Shown here piece by piece: positions 24,628-36,846 of a stretch of 64,000 bases of DNA. A program made the translations under genes and the position numbers. The DNA lies in the NCBI GenBank assembly GCA_940671915.1, contig CALNVZ010003434.1, forward strand, positions 3,132,719 to 3,196,718, written 5' to 3'. Source of the stretch: Paracentrotus lividus. Taxonomy: Eukaryota; Echinodermata; Echinoidea; Camarodonta; Echinidae. Numbering within the stretch: the first letter of the stretch is position 1; each line of letters starts with the position of its first letter. The notes under the pieces are model-generated. The model had not been told where the DNA came from and ran no database searches. It saw nothing but the letters and a program-made list of their open reading frames with translations.

Positions 24628-24756
24628 ATGGCAACTTTTGGTACAGTTGGAGACGCGGAAGGAGATGGTGATATAACTAGCGATGACGCGGACGTACCAG
24701 AGTTGAAGGAGTCTCCGAAGAGGAATAGAAATAAACCAGATTACTACGGATTCTGA
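24628..24756 (+). CDS. Residual gag-pol fusion peptide of the TRIM
   Basis: This 42-codon frame starts MATFGTVGDAE and ends KRNRNKPDYYGF before a TGA. The start resembles the N-terminus of Ty3/gypsy Gag, and the basic KRNRNKPDYYG tail resembles the extreme C-terminus of Pol, so a single internal deletion between them is the simplest history. Aspartate-rich sequence lies between. No catalytic or zinc-knuckle motif remains. Whether it is translated is unknown. Confidence 0.6.
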   Translation: MATFGTVGDAEGDGDITSDDADVPELKESPKRNRNKPDYYGF

Positions 24757-25067
24757 ACTTGGACTTGATCTTGACAACGGACTTTGATTATGGATAACGG
24801 ACTTGGCTGAAGAACTATGTTAAATGTTTAAAATTCCGGATACTTTTGGTATTTAAATTCGATTCGGAAATTAAGTAAGTTATTGGATTAACTCTGAAAA
24901 AAATACTTTCAGGAAAATTTGGAGAAATAGGAAAAAGTTGTATACCAGAAACAACATTCAAATTATTAACGTTATTGAATTTTAGAGATCAATTCATTGA
25001 TCATGGGACCTTCAAAGAATGAAAATACAAAGAAAACCAAAAGAGAAAAGATAACTAATTTTTATCT

Positions 25068-25080
25068 AAGGGGGGAGAGA
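25068..25080 (+). promoter_or_regulatory. Polypurine tract of the TRIM
   Basis: AAGGGGGGAGAGA abuts the 3' LTR directly, the normal position for the plus-strand DNA primer in LTR retrotransposons. Confidence 0.85.
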
Positions 25081-25259
25081 TGTAATGTATGTTAATATAT
25101 GGAGTATCATATTACATGTTGCACCTTTGTAAAGCTGCGTCTGCGCAGTGCGATATTAAACGACAGTTAAATTGGTAACCTTGAAGTGCTGCTGTGTTTT
25201 GTGTTAGTCTCCTGACTTATCCTGATAATTAGACTGAATGATACTAAGAGAACGTGTCA
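25081..25259 (+). repeat. 3' LTR of the TRIM
   Basis: Direct copy of 24397-24575, followed by the GACTC target duplication. Confidence 0.95.
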
Positions 25260-25500
25260 GACTCCATCTGGTTAGGTTGGTCGATTTGATTTTGGTCAAC
25301 CTTCATGACCTTGTCTTGACATTCATGATGCGGGAGAGTATGTCCGCGGTCCGCACCCTGGCCCAGACATCAATATTTCAGTTAACCTCTCGTTGGATTC
25401 TTGTGAAAACGATCTTTTCAAAATGAATGAAAGTGAGGAAAAGATAAAGAGAAAAGGAAAGAGCTAGAGAGATAGAGGTGTGGAACAGATGAAGAGAAAA

Positions 25501-25513
25501 TGAGAGAGAGAGC

Positions 25514-25560
<47 letters not shown>
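25501..25560. repeat. GA microsatellite
   Basis: An (AG)n run of about 60 bp, slightly interrupted at its start. The serine/leucine-rich frame on the minus strand is its translation. The rest of 25265-26280 shows no gene. Confidence 0.95.
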
Positions 25561-25562
<2 letters not shown>

Positions 25563-26284
25563 GAGAGATCTACTGAAGATGAAGACTTATTATCAAAAGA
25601 GTCTGAAATTCCTAGTTGTAAAAGCTCACGATGAATTGAGTTTCTTGTATAGTACAAGCAGGTTTTTGAGCCATAACATAATCTGTGTCTCAGGGGAGCC
25701 CTGAAAGGAGTATGATTCAATGTCAGATTTGAATTTCTTGAAACTGGTTTTACTCCGGCGACAACTGCTCCGCTGTAAAGTCCATACACAATGCCTATAC
25801 TTCAACACCAAACTCAACACTTTTCCATAGACTAAACCCAACCCTATAACTAACGTAAAACCCTATTAGGCCCAAGCCACACGATATAACTTAGACTAAA
25901 TAAAGCCTGAAGCAATAGTCGTCGGAGTCATTTGTCGCCAGATCAAATGTCGTGGCACTAAGGGCAATCGTCTTTTTGTCGAACGGTAACAAGTTCGAAA
26001 CCAAATTAATACGCCTTTGGGAAGACAATATTCCTCGAATAGGACTTAAAGCGGTTGAACCCTTGGCTTCTACCGACTTACTTGCATTATTTTGAGCAGT
26101 TAGACAATTTATCATCTTTTAAATTTTGAGGCAGAAATTATTCCGCACGGCGCTCTGTTAAGTTACCTCATGGATCTTCACTCTTGATGCCATAACACAC
26201 CATCGGGTGGAGGTTTTATCTCGTGTGAAACATTCTTCCCAACTCTTTGAATGGAGCTGTCGGAATGCATTTATGAATAGATTG

Positions 26285-26700
26285 CCACTGTCTTGGTTTA
26301 TACCCACTTTGACTTATTACCGTTTGGTCTTATATCCCAGTGGTCTAATTTCATTTTGTCTACAACCGGTTCGTCTAATTACCTTTTGGTCTAAATGCCA
26401 CTGACTTTGGCTATATAGCATTTTGTCTAATTTCATTTTTTTTTCTAATCTTCTAATGCTCATTTCGTCTTATTTCCACTTGAGCTAACACGAATGACTT
26501 GTTAACTATTTGTAACAAACTGGTAATAGATCGAATTTCCATTAGGGCATTAGACGAAAATGGAATTAGACAATTTGGGAATAAGACAATTTGGATATAA
26601 GACAAATTGGCACTCAGAACAAGTAAGTATTAGACTAAGCGGACATCAGACCAAATTGCTGGTAGACCAAATGGGTTTAGCCCTTGCGGTATTGCCCATG
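26285..26700. repeat. Inverted arrays of degenerate TTTGGTCTAAT units
   Basis: The left arm (about 26285-26480) has many 13-16-bp units such as TTTGGTCTTAT, TTTTGTCTAAT and TTTGGTCTAAA. After a ~60-bp spacer, the right arm (about 26540-26690) has the reverse form: TTAGACAATTTGG, AAGACAATTTGG, TAGACCAAATGG. It is the same organisation as 4540-5170 and can fold on itself. Confidence 0.7.
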
Positions 26701-26744
26701 TTGGACAATCAGAGAATTGAACCATCTGCTCCAAGTGGATTATA

Positions 26745-27941
26745 ATGTGCAACCAATTCACTCTCCTGACATCATTTTGCAATCATTTTGTTTATCTTGA
26801 GGATTTAATGGTCAATGAGAAATAAGGACGTTGAGTAATGTTTACCGAAAGGATCGAAACAAGAGGCAAACTGGAATAGATATCAAACGTATTTATTTAT
26901 AGAGAACGACATCTAGAGAAGATTCATTAACAGGATTGACAATGTCAAACGTTATATAGCCCTTGCTGTAAGAAGTGGCCGTTTGGAAATATTGTTAGTA
27001 AAAATGTGTATTAGTTTTATCAGAAATCATTCAACATGTTCAAGGGGGCCCAGGTCCTTTGCCAGAAACAGTTAATGATTATTTAATCTTTATTGTCATT
27101 ATTGTTGCAAATGTGGTTTTAGGTTGCTATAAAAGAGTAAAGGAATTCTTTGTCGTAATGCTGTCAATATTGTCACATTTGTAAGAATGTGATGATGACT
27201 GTTAACAATAATGTTAATATATTATGTTCTGTATGATTTTGCTGGTGTTAGTCCTTCGTCAGTAGCCTCCCTTTTTCTTTCTACAATGTTCTATACTTGA
27301 AAAAGGGGTTGTCCCGATTAAACTACTTGTTGTTTTTTCCCATTCTTTCAGAGAGAGAAACGGTCCCATTAATTTTTTTAAATGTTCGTTATTCAAAGTA
27401 CGTTGGGCAAAGAACACACGACTAACATCTTAATAATGTTGATTTGAAAGATATCGATCGGTCTTCAATATCCTCTTTTCGATACCACAGACATAACTAA
27501 CGGCAATTATTTATAGCGTTATTGTAATTAAAGAATGACGACACTGATCGATTAAAAAAGAAGAAAAATAAACGCGTCAGAAAAACGTGACAAATATATG
27601 TGTTTTTTTTATTTTTTTTATTTTTTTAAATACGGATACGGTATGCAATATCCAAGTCATTATATAGCACATACATAATAGGTAATAATTATATATTTAT
27701 TTATCTATTCATTTATTGGTGTATAATCCACTGAATGGCAGCTCAAGCTGAAGGAATCTGTGTACAATCATAATATACAATTTTTTAAAACAAATATGCA
27801 AGTACAATTACAACAAATTTCTGCTTAGATGTACAAAGATTTACATGTAATATTTACATTGATCATAAAACAATAAATTATCCTGAAAAAAGTCGCGCAA
27901 GAAGGGTTATCTTTAACAAAGGAGGAAATAATGACGACTTC
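26745..27941. other. AT-rich non-coding DNA
   Basis: No gene was recognised. T- and A-rich runs lie near 27600-27630. Confidence 0.5.
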
Positions 27942-27944
27942 TAA

Positions 27945-28181
27945 TGCGGTGGTCACAACTAAACATGGCACATGCGAGCAAAGTATAGTTTGTGTTGCAT
28001 GCGTCCGTCGTGGGCCAATTTCTTTCTGTTCCTACGTTTCTATAGGAAAGGAAGTGTAAAAACCTCCTATGTGCCGTACCTGCTCTGGGCGTATCTGAAA
28101 GAGTACGTGCAACCTATAATTTTGCTACGAAATTCACCGTAGAGAGTTGTACGTAGCACGTTCGACCTGTTGTGACCACGG
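27945..28181. mobile_element. PIF/Harbinger-type MITE 1
   Basis: Ends TGCGGTGGTCACAAC and GTTGTGACCACGGCA are imperfect inverted repeats. They are flanked by TAA on both sides (27942-27944 and 28182-28184), the 3-bp target preference of PIF/Harbinger elements. 237 bp, non-coding. Confidence 0.8.
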
Positions 28182-28278
28182 CATAAATTGATATTTCCTT
28201 TTCATTTGTCAACGCTACAAACATATATATATATAAAAGAATGAAGCAGCCGAGTTTTCCGGTCAACAATACTATAAA

Positions 28279-30062
28279 ATATGTGATACGTCTTGTCGAA
28301 ATGAGAGAGAAGTCGCAGATCAAAGATCCGAGTAAATCGACAAACTAATAAAAAACTCAAAATTTTGAGGAATTTTTTTTAAAAATAATTTTCTGGTTCT
28401 ACCATGCTTCATCTTTGCTCTGTTAAAAAAATAAGTGAAAATGATAACGGGAAAGTGGTAAAAAAGCAGTTTTTTTCGGGCGAGTGTTTTTTTCGGTCAT
28501 ATTTTTTTTTCTTCGGACATACAAGCGAACGTCCACGCTCATTTAGCTCCGCCCTTAGCAACGCATGGCTTTGTCATGTGATGTGTGATTTCAACTGGCT
28601 TTTTGTTTCGTTTTTGTGAGCGAATAGCGAACTAAACTCTCTTTAGCTGCACTCAGAAATTTTGCGTGCGATGCCACAACCTGCTGTGAATAAAGCTGTT
28701 TCATCCGGGATAGCGGAGCACGCAAACGAATGTCAATCTAACAATCGGGTGGGGGAGAGGGGGGGGGGGGGGGGTTATGTGGGGAAAAGCTACTTATTGC
28801 TTGACTTAGCAATCTGGATCCAATGAATGTTAATTTCAGCATTTTATTTTAGGGGCCGCGATATCTGTTGTCCTGATGGGAAATTAAAACCTCCTATAAA
28901 CGAATTTGGTTCCATCAGGGAAACGTAGAGCATACAAAGAGGTGACGTGATAATACTTCTGATACAAGTATTTAGGTTAAAGTCTTCTGCAGTTTATTTT
29001 ACAAAGTAACGGTGTTTAAGAAAGTAGCGTTTTACTAAACACGACGAAACAAAATACGATTTACTCTTAAAATCATTCATTTCTAAAAATTATTAATATC
29101 TTTTTATTACTGGTAACAAGTTTGATAAATAAAAGACGAGATCGAGCAAATCATTTACGTTTTTATTTTCATTGTCTTAAGCTAGCCTAGCAACTCATAA
29201 AACGTGATCAGAGAAATTCTAAATACATTCGTAAGGCGCAAATACTTACTAAAACATTTTTGGAGGCTTATCTCTATCATATACTTATTCAAAGAATATA
29301 AACAAAATGCATAAGCCCCTGTACAAGAATAATTTAGTCTATAGACCATTATTATGTTCAAAATTTCCAACAGAGTTCAGATCAAAATGACTCGCTTTAT
29401 AATGAGTAAGAGTATACGCGATTGACATTCAAAAAACGCACGCAAACATCGGAATAAAACCCCCAAAAAGGTTTTAAAATAGTTTTGTTTCTAACTAATT
29501 TAGCGCCAGGATTGGTAAACACTTTTCTTAAAAGAGCGGACTTTTTCTTAAACAATTAGAAAGAGCATGAAGTTTTTATTTATTTGACGAAAATATAAAA
29601 CAACTAACCAAATTCAGCTTCTTTTTTGTTGTTGAGAAGATTGAATGCTATTTAGACAACATCGCCGTTGTTTCCGCTTGCTGCGTTTGCCTCGATCATG
29701 CGTGACGGACGAGTATTGTTCTCTGTATACCTGAATGCAGTCTCCTCATTGGTCAATCGTTTCACCTTTGTAACAAGTGGTTGCTAGGGCATTTCGGTGA
29801 GTACAGCGGTGACAAAATGTTCTTATTTTTCTGGCGCGGAGTCAAACGGAAGTCAAACTTCGCAGACGTTTTTCTCTTGATTTTGATTTCCAAGAGCACA
29901 ATTCTCCTCGCGTTCAGAGGCTAATATCTCCACTTCTATTTACTTTTTACAGTCGGGTTATATATCAAATTCAAGGCAATGAATCAGGGATCAATAATAT
30001 CAAATAAAATGGATTTCAAAAATCGCGACTAGTCTCTCATTTCGACGTGACGCATCACATAT
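28279..30062. repeat. Probable long diverged inverted repeat (1.8 kb)
   Basis: ATGTGATACGTCTTGTCGAA with ATGAGAGAGAAGTCGC (28281-28316) is matched in inverse orientation at 30024-30060 with about six mismatches. Further in, CCCTTAGCAACG (near 28552) and, inverted, GTTGCTAGGG (near 29780) also correspond. This suggests a single decayed element with arms of several hundred bases. The interior has no recognised gene; a G run lies near 28762-28775. Confidence 0.45.
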
Positions 30063-30542
30063 ATGAAATATCAGTTTTAAGCAAAGTCAAACCTTAAAAT
30101 GCATTAAAATGGTAGTCTGTCAAAGTTTTATTTCGGAATCTCATAAAGTCCTTTGCTCTGTATACATATTGCATGTCTATGTCTATACATGGCAATTACA
30201 TAGAGTCAGGTCTGATAATATTTGTTATGTGTCAAACACAATGTACAAGTTGGTTAAGTGTCCCTGTGTGTTGTGTGGTTTGCTGTATAGCAAAGGCCCA
30301 CTTATCATGCTTATAATATCTGAAAATTACAGATATTAAATTACTCTGTGCTCAACAAAGACCTACTGATTCCAAAGTAACTGCGCGATATCATAAAAAA
30401 AATTAGGACTCAACCACTGAACACCAAATAAGCCTAGATATATAGCATCACACGCGACACATTTTTTGGCGTCAAAAACTGTGGTAGATCAGAAATAACA
30501 TTTTGGGGCCTGTGAGCTACATATAATTATGTTATGGTTTCG

Positions 30543-32090
30543 GGGCTAAAGCCAGGCAAAGACCCAGCAGTCCCAAAGAATTACAGACCCATCTCCCTGT
30601 TGTGCCATACTTACAAGCTGTTTGAGCGCCTCCTGCTGAATCGGATTGCCACTTTCTTCGTGGATGACCATCTCATACCCTGAACAGGCTGGTTTCAGAC
30701 CTGGAAAGTCCTGCCACTGGCCAACTACTCAACCTTATACCCAGACAATCGAGGATGGTTTTGGAGAAGGGACTGATCACAGGAGCTGCTTTTGTAGACC
30801 TATCAGCGGCCTAATGATACCGTCAATCATCGGATCCTAGCCAAGAAGCTCTTCGATCTGACTAAAGACCAGAAGTTCACAGAGCTCATCCAAACGATGT
30901 TATCCAACAGGCGTTTCTTTGTAGATCTAAAATGGAAGCCACAGTAGATGGCGCACCAGAAGAATGGCCTTACCTCAGGGAGTGTCCTTGTGCTCTCCTC
31001 TTAACATCTACACAACGACCAGCCCCGGTCCATTCAAGATACCAGGAGTTTCAAATATGCAGATGACCTATGTATCGCCTCATAGTCTGACTCATCGAGG
31101 AAGTTAAATTGAAGCTGCACTTTCATCTGCCCTGGATGGTCTTTATCCTTATACTACGCATCCACCACCTTCGAGCAAATCCCTCTAGACCCAGATCAGC
31201 ATCTTCCACCTCGGAGAATAGGATGCCAACCGCCAGCTGAAGGTTAAGTGGATGGAGGCCATACAGAATACTCCAACCCAGTCTACCTCGGGTCACCCTA
31301 AGATCGCTCCCTGACCTACAAGAATCATATCTTGAAGACAAAGAAGAAAGTGGAACAGCATACTGAAGAATCTAGCTAATTCGAAATGGGGGTACTTGAT
31401 GCATATCACCATCCGCACAAAGCCCTTGCCCTTTGCTACTCTGCTGCAGAATATGCCTGTCCTGTGTGGGGTTAGATCAGCCCATGCTTCAAAGATAGAC
31501 CCATCACTCAACAGTGCATGCAGGGCCATAACAGGTTGCCTGAAGCCAACCAAGGTAGACGAATATCTACATCCTGAGTGGCATCGCCCCTCCTCACATT
31601 CAGAGGAGGACATGTTCTCTCCAAAAAAGAGAAACTTAAGCAGAAAAATGACCCACTCACCCTCTTTCAACGCCATGCCTTCAATTAAGCGCTTAAGATC
31701 TAGGCACAGTTCCTTCATTCTATCGTTCCTTGACCAAAGCCCCACACAACACGTAGGCTAGACCTTTGTCAACGCCCTTGCGTCTGCTCCACACAGTGTC
31801 AACACCAGTCCAAAAGAGTCCTTCCAGCAGGATCCGTGAACCTTGGCCTTTCTGACTGTGTTTAAACCGCTTGCGAGCTGGAGTTGGCCGTTGCAAGGCT
31901 CTAATGGTCAAATGGGGCATCAACACTGAAGGACAGCCTGTTTCGAATGCGGGGAGGAGGAGACCATGAGTCACCTCCTACAATGCCTTTTCTGCCTTCC
32001 CCCTGTTCCCCAGCTGATCTTACTACCCTTTCGCCTAATGGGATCGCCGCTGCGTTCAGTATCTGATGGGCCAGAGATCTGAATCGAAAT
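30543..32090 (+). pseudogene. Broken non-LTR retrotransposon (jockey/CR1-like RT)
   Basis: Reading across frames on the plus strand recovers the order of a LINE reverse transcriptase: NYRPISLL and KLFERLLLNRI (from about 30580), QAGFRPGKSC (about 30680), AAFVDLSAA with DTVNH one base out of frame (about 30790), PQGVSLCSPL (about 30980), and the catalytic YADD with LCIA (31056-31067). A cysteine-rich C-terminal motif, CGEEETMSHLLQC, lies near 31950. At least several frameshifts and internal stops interrupt it, so no functional protein is made. The 5' part (ORF1, endonuclease) is missing, which fits 5' truncation during insertion. The motif set fits the jockey/CR1/L2 group. No clear poly-A tail follows; an A run occurs at 32227-32240. 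Confidence 0.85.
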
Positions 32091-32921
32091 TAATTCTAAT
32101 TATTCACAAATAACAAAAATTGAGAAGAAAAGACTCGAGAAGAAGAAGAAGGGGCTAACATGGCTTTAAGAATATCTCCCTATATTAAAATGGAGATTCT
32201 GACACATTTCAGATTATAATGGCATTAAAAAAAAAAAAATAAATTTCGTATGATTTGAAAATTCAACCAAAAATTAGATCATAATCTTTGGTGGTTATTA
32301 AGATTCCAAAAATCTCCAGATGCATATAATCACATGTACATTATGAAGAGTTGAGTGACATGAGACAATTTGGTGTATCAGTACGATGATTTCTTTCTTT
32401 CTTTCTTTTTTTTTTATAAATAAATATCAGTCTGGAAACGCATTAAATTAACAAATCGGTTGGCGCCTTCTTTCATGTAGACAGGGTAATATTTCTTGTT
32501 CGCCTTCTTATAAATCATTAATTATTAATTGTGCTGAAAATTAAGCTTATTCCTTGAATCCAACTCATCGGAGTGCATTCTACTCGATATAATATGATAA
32601 ATCCCTGTTTAGACAAGATTATTATCTGTATTGAAGAAAGATATTTCCTCTTCGATTGTCAGGGGATAAACATTCATTGACATTGACACCCATTCAACAT
32701 TTCACACACGTTCATTTACGAAGGCAAAATCCCGTAGACAAAACGAAGCAATTTGTTTGATCCCTTGTCTGCTTTTCCGAATAAACAGATAATCCTTTCA
32801 AGTACCCGCCGTCTCGATAATATCTTCCTAAAAACGAATATATTCCATATGTTTTCTAATGAATATTGAAAACAATTTTAAATAATGCCCCGACGCCACT
32901 ATGATAGAGAAGGAGATACAG

Positions 32922-32925
<4 letters not shown>
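32091..32925. other. Non-coding DNA
   Basis: Contains short A and T runs (32227-32240 and 32390-32415). No gene or RNA recognised. Confidence 0.5.
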
Positions 32926-32979
<54 letters not shown>

Positions 32980-33330
32980 AGGGGGGGGGGGAGGGGGGGG
33001 GGGGGGGGGTGAGGGAGAAGAGAGAAGGGAGAGAGAGACAGAGAGGGCAGAACGAAAGAAGAGAGAGAGGAGGAGAGAGAGAGAGGGGGGGGGGGGTTGA
33101 GGGGGAGAGAGAGAGGGAGAGAGAGAGAGGGGGCAGAACGACAAGAATAGAAGAGAGAGAGAGAGAGAGAGAGGGGGGGGGAAGGGACGAGGGGAGAGAG
33201 AGGAGGGGGGGGGGGGGGAGGGGAGAGAATCCGTGGGGATATGAGGGTGTGTGTGTGTGTGGTTGTGTGTGTTTGTGTAAGTATTGGAAAAACAAAATAG
33301 AGATAGACAGAGATAGATAGATAGATGAGA
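32926..33330 (+). repeat. Compound purine microsatellite (GA, G runs, GT, GATA)
   Basis: In order: a short TA run, (GA)n, several uninterrupted G runs up to about ten bases, more (GA)n, then (GT)n at about 33245-33278 and (GATA)n at about 33300-33326. Long proline/serine/leucine or arginine/glutamate frames over it on both strands are artefacts. Confidence 0.95.
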
Positions 33331-34270
33331 GAGCAAAAGAAGACATAGAGGGGGTATAGACCGATATCAAGATCACAAAGGGGCGGCACTCGACTTTACA
33401 AGAGCGCGGCAAATATTTACCAAGATTCACTATGATTTTCAGCTTTTATATTGTGTATGACTACTTGACCTTGTGTCTAATATGTATTTCTTTCCCTAAG
33501 AAATTCATGCTTGATCACTTAAAAGTCACATTCTTCTTACTCACGCGTTCTGACAGCACGAACCATGCATATATTGCCAAAAGGTGCTGAATCCACTTTT
33601 GATAAAAACTTGGTTAGTGATATCAGACCGTTTTCAACTAGGCATTTCACAAGAGTTAATCAAAAAATTGAGAGCAGTGTTATTGCACAAATAACATCCA
33701 TATGACTTAATCCCGATGGCAGCTTGTTGCACATCTAAACTTACTTTTCATATTTCGTGTGTCAAACTGATTTATAAAGACTTGTTTCGTCTTTCTGAAG
33801 GTACAAAAATGATTTAGCGCCCTTTTAAAATAAACTATTCAGTCTATTTTCAGGATATAATTTAAGGCCTGTAAACCCTTTGATGGATAATATTTTATTC
33901 TTATTCAGGGATATTAAGGATAAGTGAGGATTTGACAAATACGAGAAAAAAAAGAAAGAAAGAAAGAATTAATTATTCGTGTGTTTACCGAATGACTTGT
34001 TACGAATAAATACCCATGTAAATTTTTCCAAAACATCAAAGATTATAGCGACACTCTAAAAACATAAGTAAATGATATCATATTATTATACATAGTAATT
34101 GATTTTACATACCGTTATATACGCTCCACTCATTATTATTGATGATGACAGCTTCCGAAAAATAATTGAAGAATAGAACTCGAATTTTAATTTTGAAAAG
34201 AATGCGAACGAACTTCGTAAGCTCAGGCAATAACATACTTATATGATATGATAACACTTTTTGTATACCA
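33331..34270. other. Non-coding DNA
   Basis: No supported gene. A GAAA microsatellite lies near 33945-33967. Confidence 0.5.
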
Positions 34271-34273
34271 TTA

Positions 34274-34528
34274 ATATCGCGGCGGTCACAACTCGTCGTA
34301 GGCTCGGGGCAGTGCCATCGAAGTAGGCACTGCGTTGCATGTGCATGCACGCACAGGGCCTAATCAACGTCTATTGCGATTCCTGCAATTCATAGTAAGG
34401 GTATGTAAAACTTTCTGGCACATCGTACAATGCATTGTACCTGCGAGGTACCTCCGCTGCACGAAATTTTCTACGAAATCCATCGTAGGGAGTTGCACGT
34501 CGAAGGTACGGCTAGTTGTGACCGCGCA
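34274..34528. mobile_element. PIF/Harbinger-type MITE 2
   Basis: The left end contains GCGGCGGTCACAACTCGTCG and the right end AGTTGTGACCGCGCA. TTA flanks both sides (34271-34273 and 34529-34531). The interior shares GATTCCTGCAATTC- and CATTGTACCTGCGAGG-like sequence with the copy at 34845-35094, in opposite orientation. About 255 bp, non-coding. Confidence 0.8.
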
Positions 34529-34844
34529 TTAAGAAAAATTTTCTAATATTGTCTTGTCTTTTGAGTACGACGAAATAATTAGAACTATAAACTTATATTG
34601 AATAGTGCACACAATTGTACTCTATGAATATTACGCTGTAATATAATATATTAAAGTTAACGTTTATTGTCTCTATATACATGATATATATTCCTTAGTC
34701 TAACATGATGGTTGTCCTCTGCATAAGGACACATTGATTGCATACACAAAATGCCTTATGTAAAGAAGGGTCATCGATCTATACTATTTGTTTCGAGATC
34801 ACTATCTTTTCTAATGAATAGAATGCATTTGTTACGTCACTTAA

Positions 34845-35094
34845 TGCGGCGGTCACAACTCACCGACCTTCGACGTGCAACTCTTACGATGGATTTCGTA
34901 GAAAAATCGTGCAGCGCAGGTACCTCGGAGGCACGTTGCATGTACGACGTGCAGGAAGTTTTTTCAAATATCCTTAACTACAGAACGCAGGAATCGCAAA
35001 AATTGACCCAGGACCTGTGCATGCATTGTACCTGCAACGCAGGCTACGTTGATGGCACGTGCCCCGTAGCCTACGACGAGTTGTGACGGCCGCA
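34845..35094. mobile_element. PIF/Harbinger-type MITE 3
   Basis: Ends TGCGGCGGTCACAACTC and GAGTTGTGACGGCCGCA, with TAA on both sides (34842-34844 and 35095-35097). The inverse orientation relative to the copy at 34274-34528 gives a pair of near-copies about 320 bp apart. The 111-residue open frame beginning at 34751 runs through this MITE and is not a gene. Confidence 0.85.
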
Positions 35095-35258
35095 TAACTA
35101 GTCGTTAACAATCAGAGCGATATGAAATGTTTTTAATATATAGGAGATTAAACCTGATCAAAAGATCCATGGGAGAATGGAACTGAGCTTAACCCCCCCC
35201 TCCCCTCAAAGACGTGATAGATTTAAGATGACTTTTGCCGTTGTTCAAAGACGTCCAA

Positions 35259-35312
35259 AGAGAGAGAGAGAGGAGAGAGAGAGAGAGAAGGAGAGAGAGA
35301 GAGAGGGGGGGA
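35259..35312. repeat. GA microsatellite
   Basis: Interrupted (AG)n followed by a short G run. Confidence 0.9.
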
Positions 35313-36846
35313 GCAGAGACAGACAAGTTAAACCAGGTGGGGTTTGGTAAAAATGAGATATTCACAAGAACATACTACCAAGGTTGACAGGGGGGGGGAG
35401 GGGGTTAACGCACAAATACCAGCACATTAATCCAAGAATGAAAAGCATGACTAAACACGAACACATTGGTGGATTAAGCAATATCGTATTTTCCGTCACT
35501 AAAAAATCGGATAACACAGAGCACGGTCCTGAAAATATTTTGCATTTTTATAAAAATGTAACCCCATTTTACATCTATGTATTTCAAGATTTCATGATGG
35601 AAGACAATAGTCTATAAATTATGCGGAGACAAAACCCAAAACGAAGAGAATGAAAACAAGACTGAACACATTGCTGAATGAGACACATCCGACATGTTTC
35701 TTTCCAAATACGCTCAAAAACGATTTATCACGGAATGTTTATATCAGTGGAGTAAACAATGCATATCTAACACGTGTTGGTATTTCTGATATGAGTTTGA
35801 TATCTCTTTGACTTAAGGGACAATGTTCACCAGACTCCTTCGTCATTACCGATATAGAACAAAATGCTCACCAATCAAGTTCTTAAACAGACACGCATCA
35901 TGGGAGAGAGGTTGTGAAACTATAGGTTTCTTGACCCCCTCTTCGGTTCATCAAAGGAACCCCCCCAAAAAAGGGGGAGGCTTCAAATGTAAAGGGGGCG
36001 CAAATCACATTATTGATGTGAAATAGCTCTGATTCCCCATTTTCGAAGATTCTTGCATGGCAAGGAGCAGAGCTACCAAGTTCACGCAATCTTGCGTGAG
36101 AATCACAGCTTTCGGGTCCGTCCCACGATCCAACGCAGAACACACCCATTTCTCACCGCAAATGAGAAAAAGTAGAATTAATATAGATTTTTAACCATTT
36201 TAGAGTCTAAACCCTAAATATCGTTTTTGTGGCATCAATCCCTGCGAGTGCGATGTTATCGTGCAGGCGATCTTTATATGCAAGATTAGCTTACTACTTG
36301 AAAATGTGTAGCGTGCGCGCCGCCTCCTTTGTGTACAATTACTATGGGCGCGCGCTCATTTGGTAATGCGCGGCCGCGTGCGCACTGCACAACACGATGT
36401 GAATGACTCACAAAATTTTTGTTTGAACTTGGCATCTCTGAAGGAGCAACCGAAAAATTAGTCTTACAAAAGTGTGTATGCTGGACAAATCTTTGACATT
36501 TCAATGTCATTATGAATGAGCGTAGTTTGCTTCCTATGGGCCTAGAACGATGTATTCAATCAACCTGTTTAAAAAAAAAAACTACAATACTTGGAATCAG
36601 TTATACAATACTTATTGCTGCATGGCTGACAAGCCTCAGCACGCTTTCAGGATCTCAAAGCAAACCCTTCTTTAAAAAGTACGCATAATTAGAAATGTAG
36701 TTCTAGATTGTTAGTTCTGAGTAAAATATGTTAGTACTATGACGAACACGAGTAAATATGTCTGTGGTGTGAATCCCTGTGCAATATCTCATACCAGTAG
36801 GATCTTTATCGGGTATTGATATCAAAGATACCCATATATGCAACTA
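35313..36846. other. Non-coding DNA with a GC-rich patch
   Basis: A CpG-rich patch lies at about 36305-36400 (GTGCGCGCCGCC and GCGCGGCCGCGTGCGC). A G run lies near 35391-35400. No gene is supported. Confidence 0.5.

Larger units (their letters stand above)
24397..25259 (+). mobile_element. Miniature Ty3/gypsy LTR retrotransposon (TRIM)
   Basis: Two 179-bp direct terminal repeats (24397-24575 and 25081-25259) start TG and end CA, and I found no difference between them. A 5-bp target duplication, GACTC, flanks the element (24392-24396 and 25260-25264). After the 5' LTR comes a primer-binding site matching the 3' end of tRNA-Ser, and before the 3' LTR a polypurine tract. The interior is only 505 bp and lacks protease, reverse transcriptase, RNase H and integrase. 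A 42-codon frame appears to join a gag-like start to a pol-like end. Identical LTRs imply recent insertion, with movement supplied in trans by an autonomous relative. Confidence 0.93.

Noticed and set aside
32828..33430. Overlapping frames up to 200 codons on both strands
   Set aside because: Artefacts of the GA/G/GT/GATA microsatellite.
35898..36149. Minus-strand frame with CVGSWDGPESC considered as the missing TSP1 exon
   Set aside because: It lacks the tryptophan and cysteine spacing of TSP1 domains and has no matching splice acceptor that I can support.
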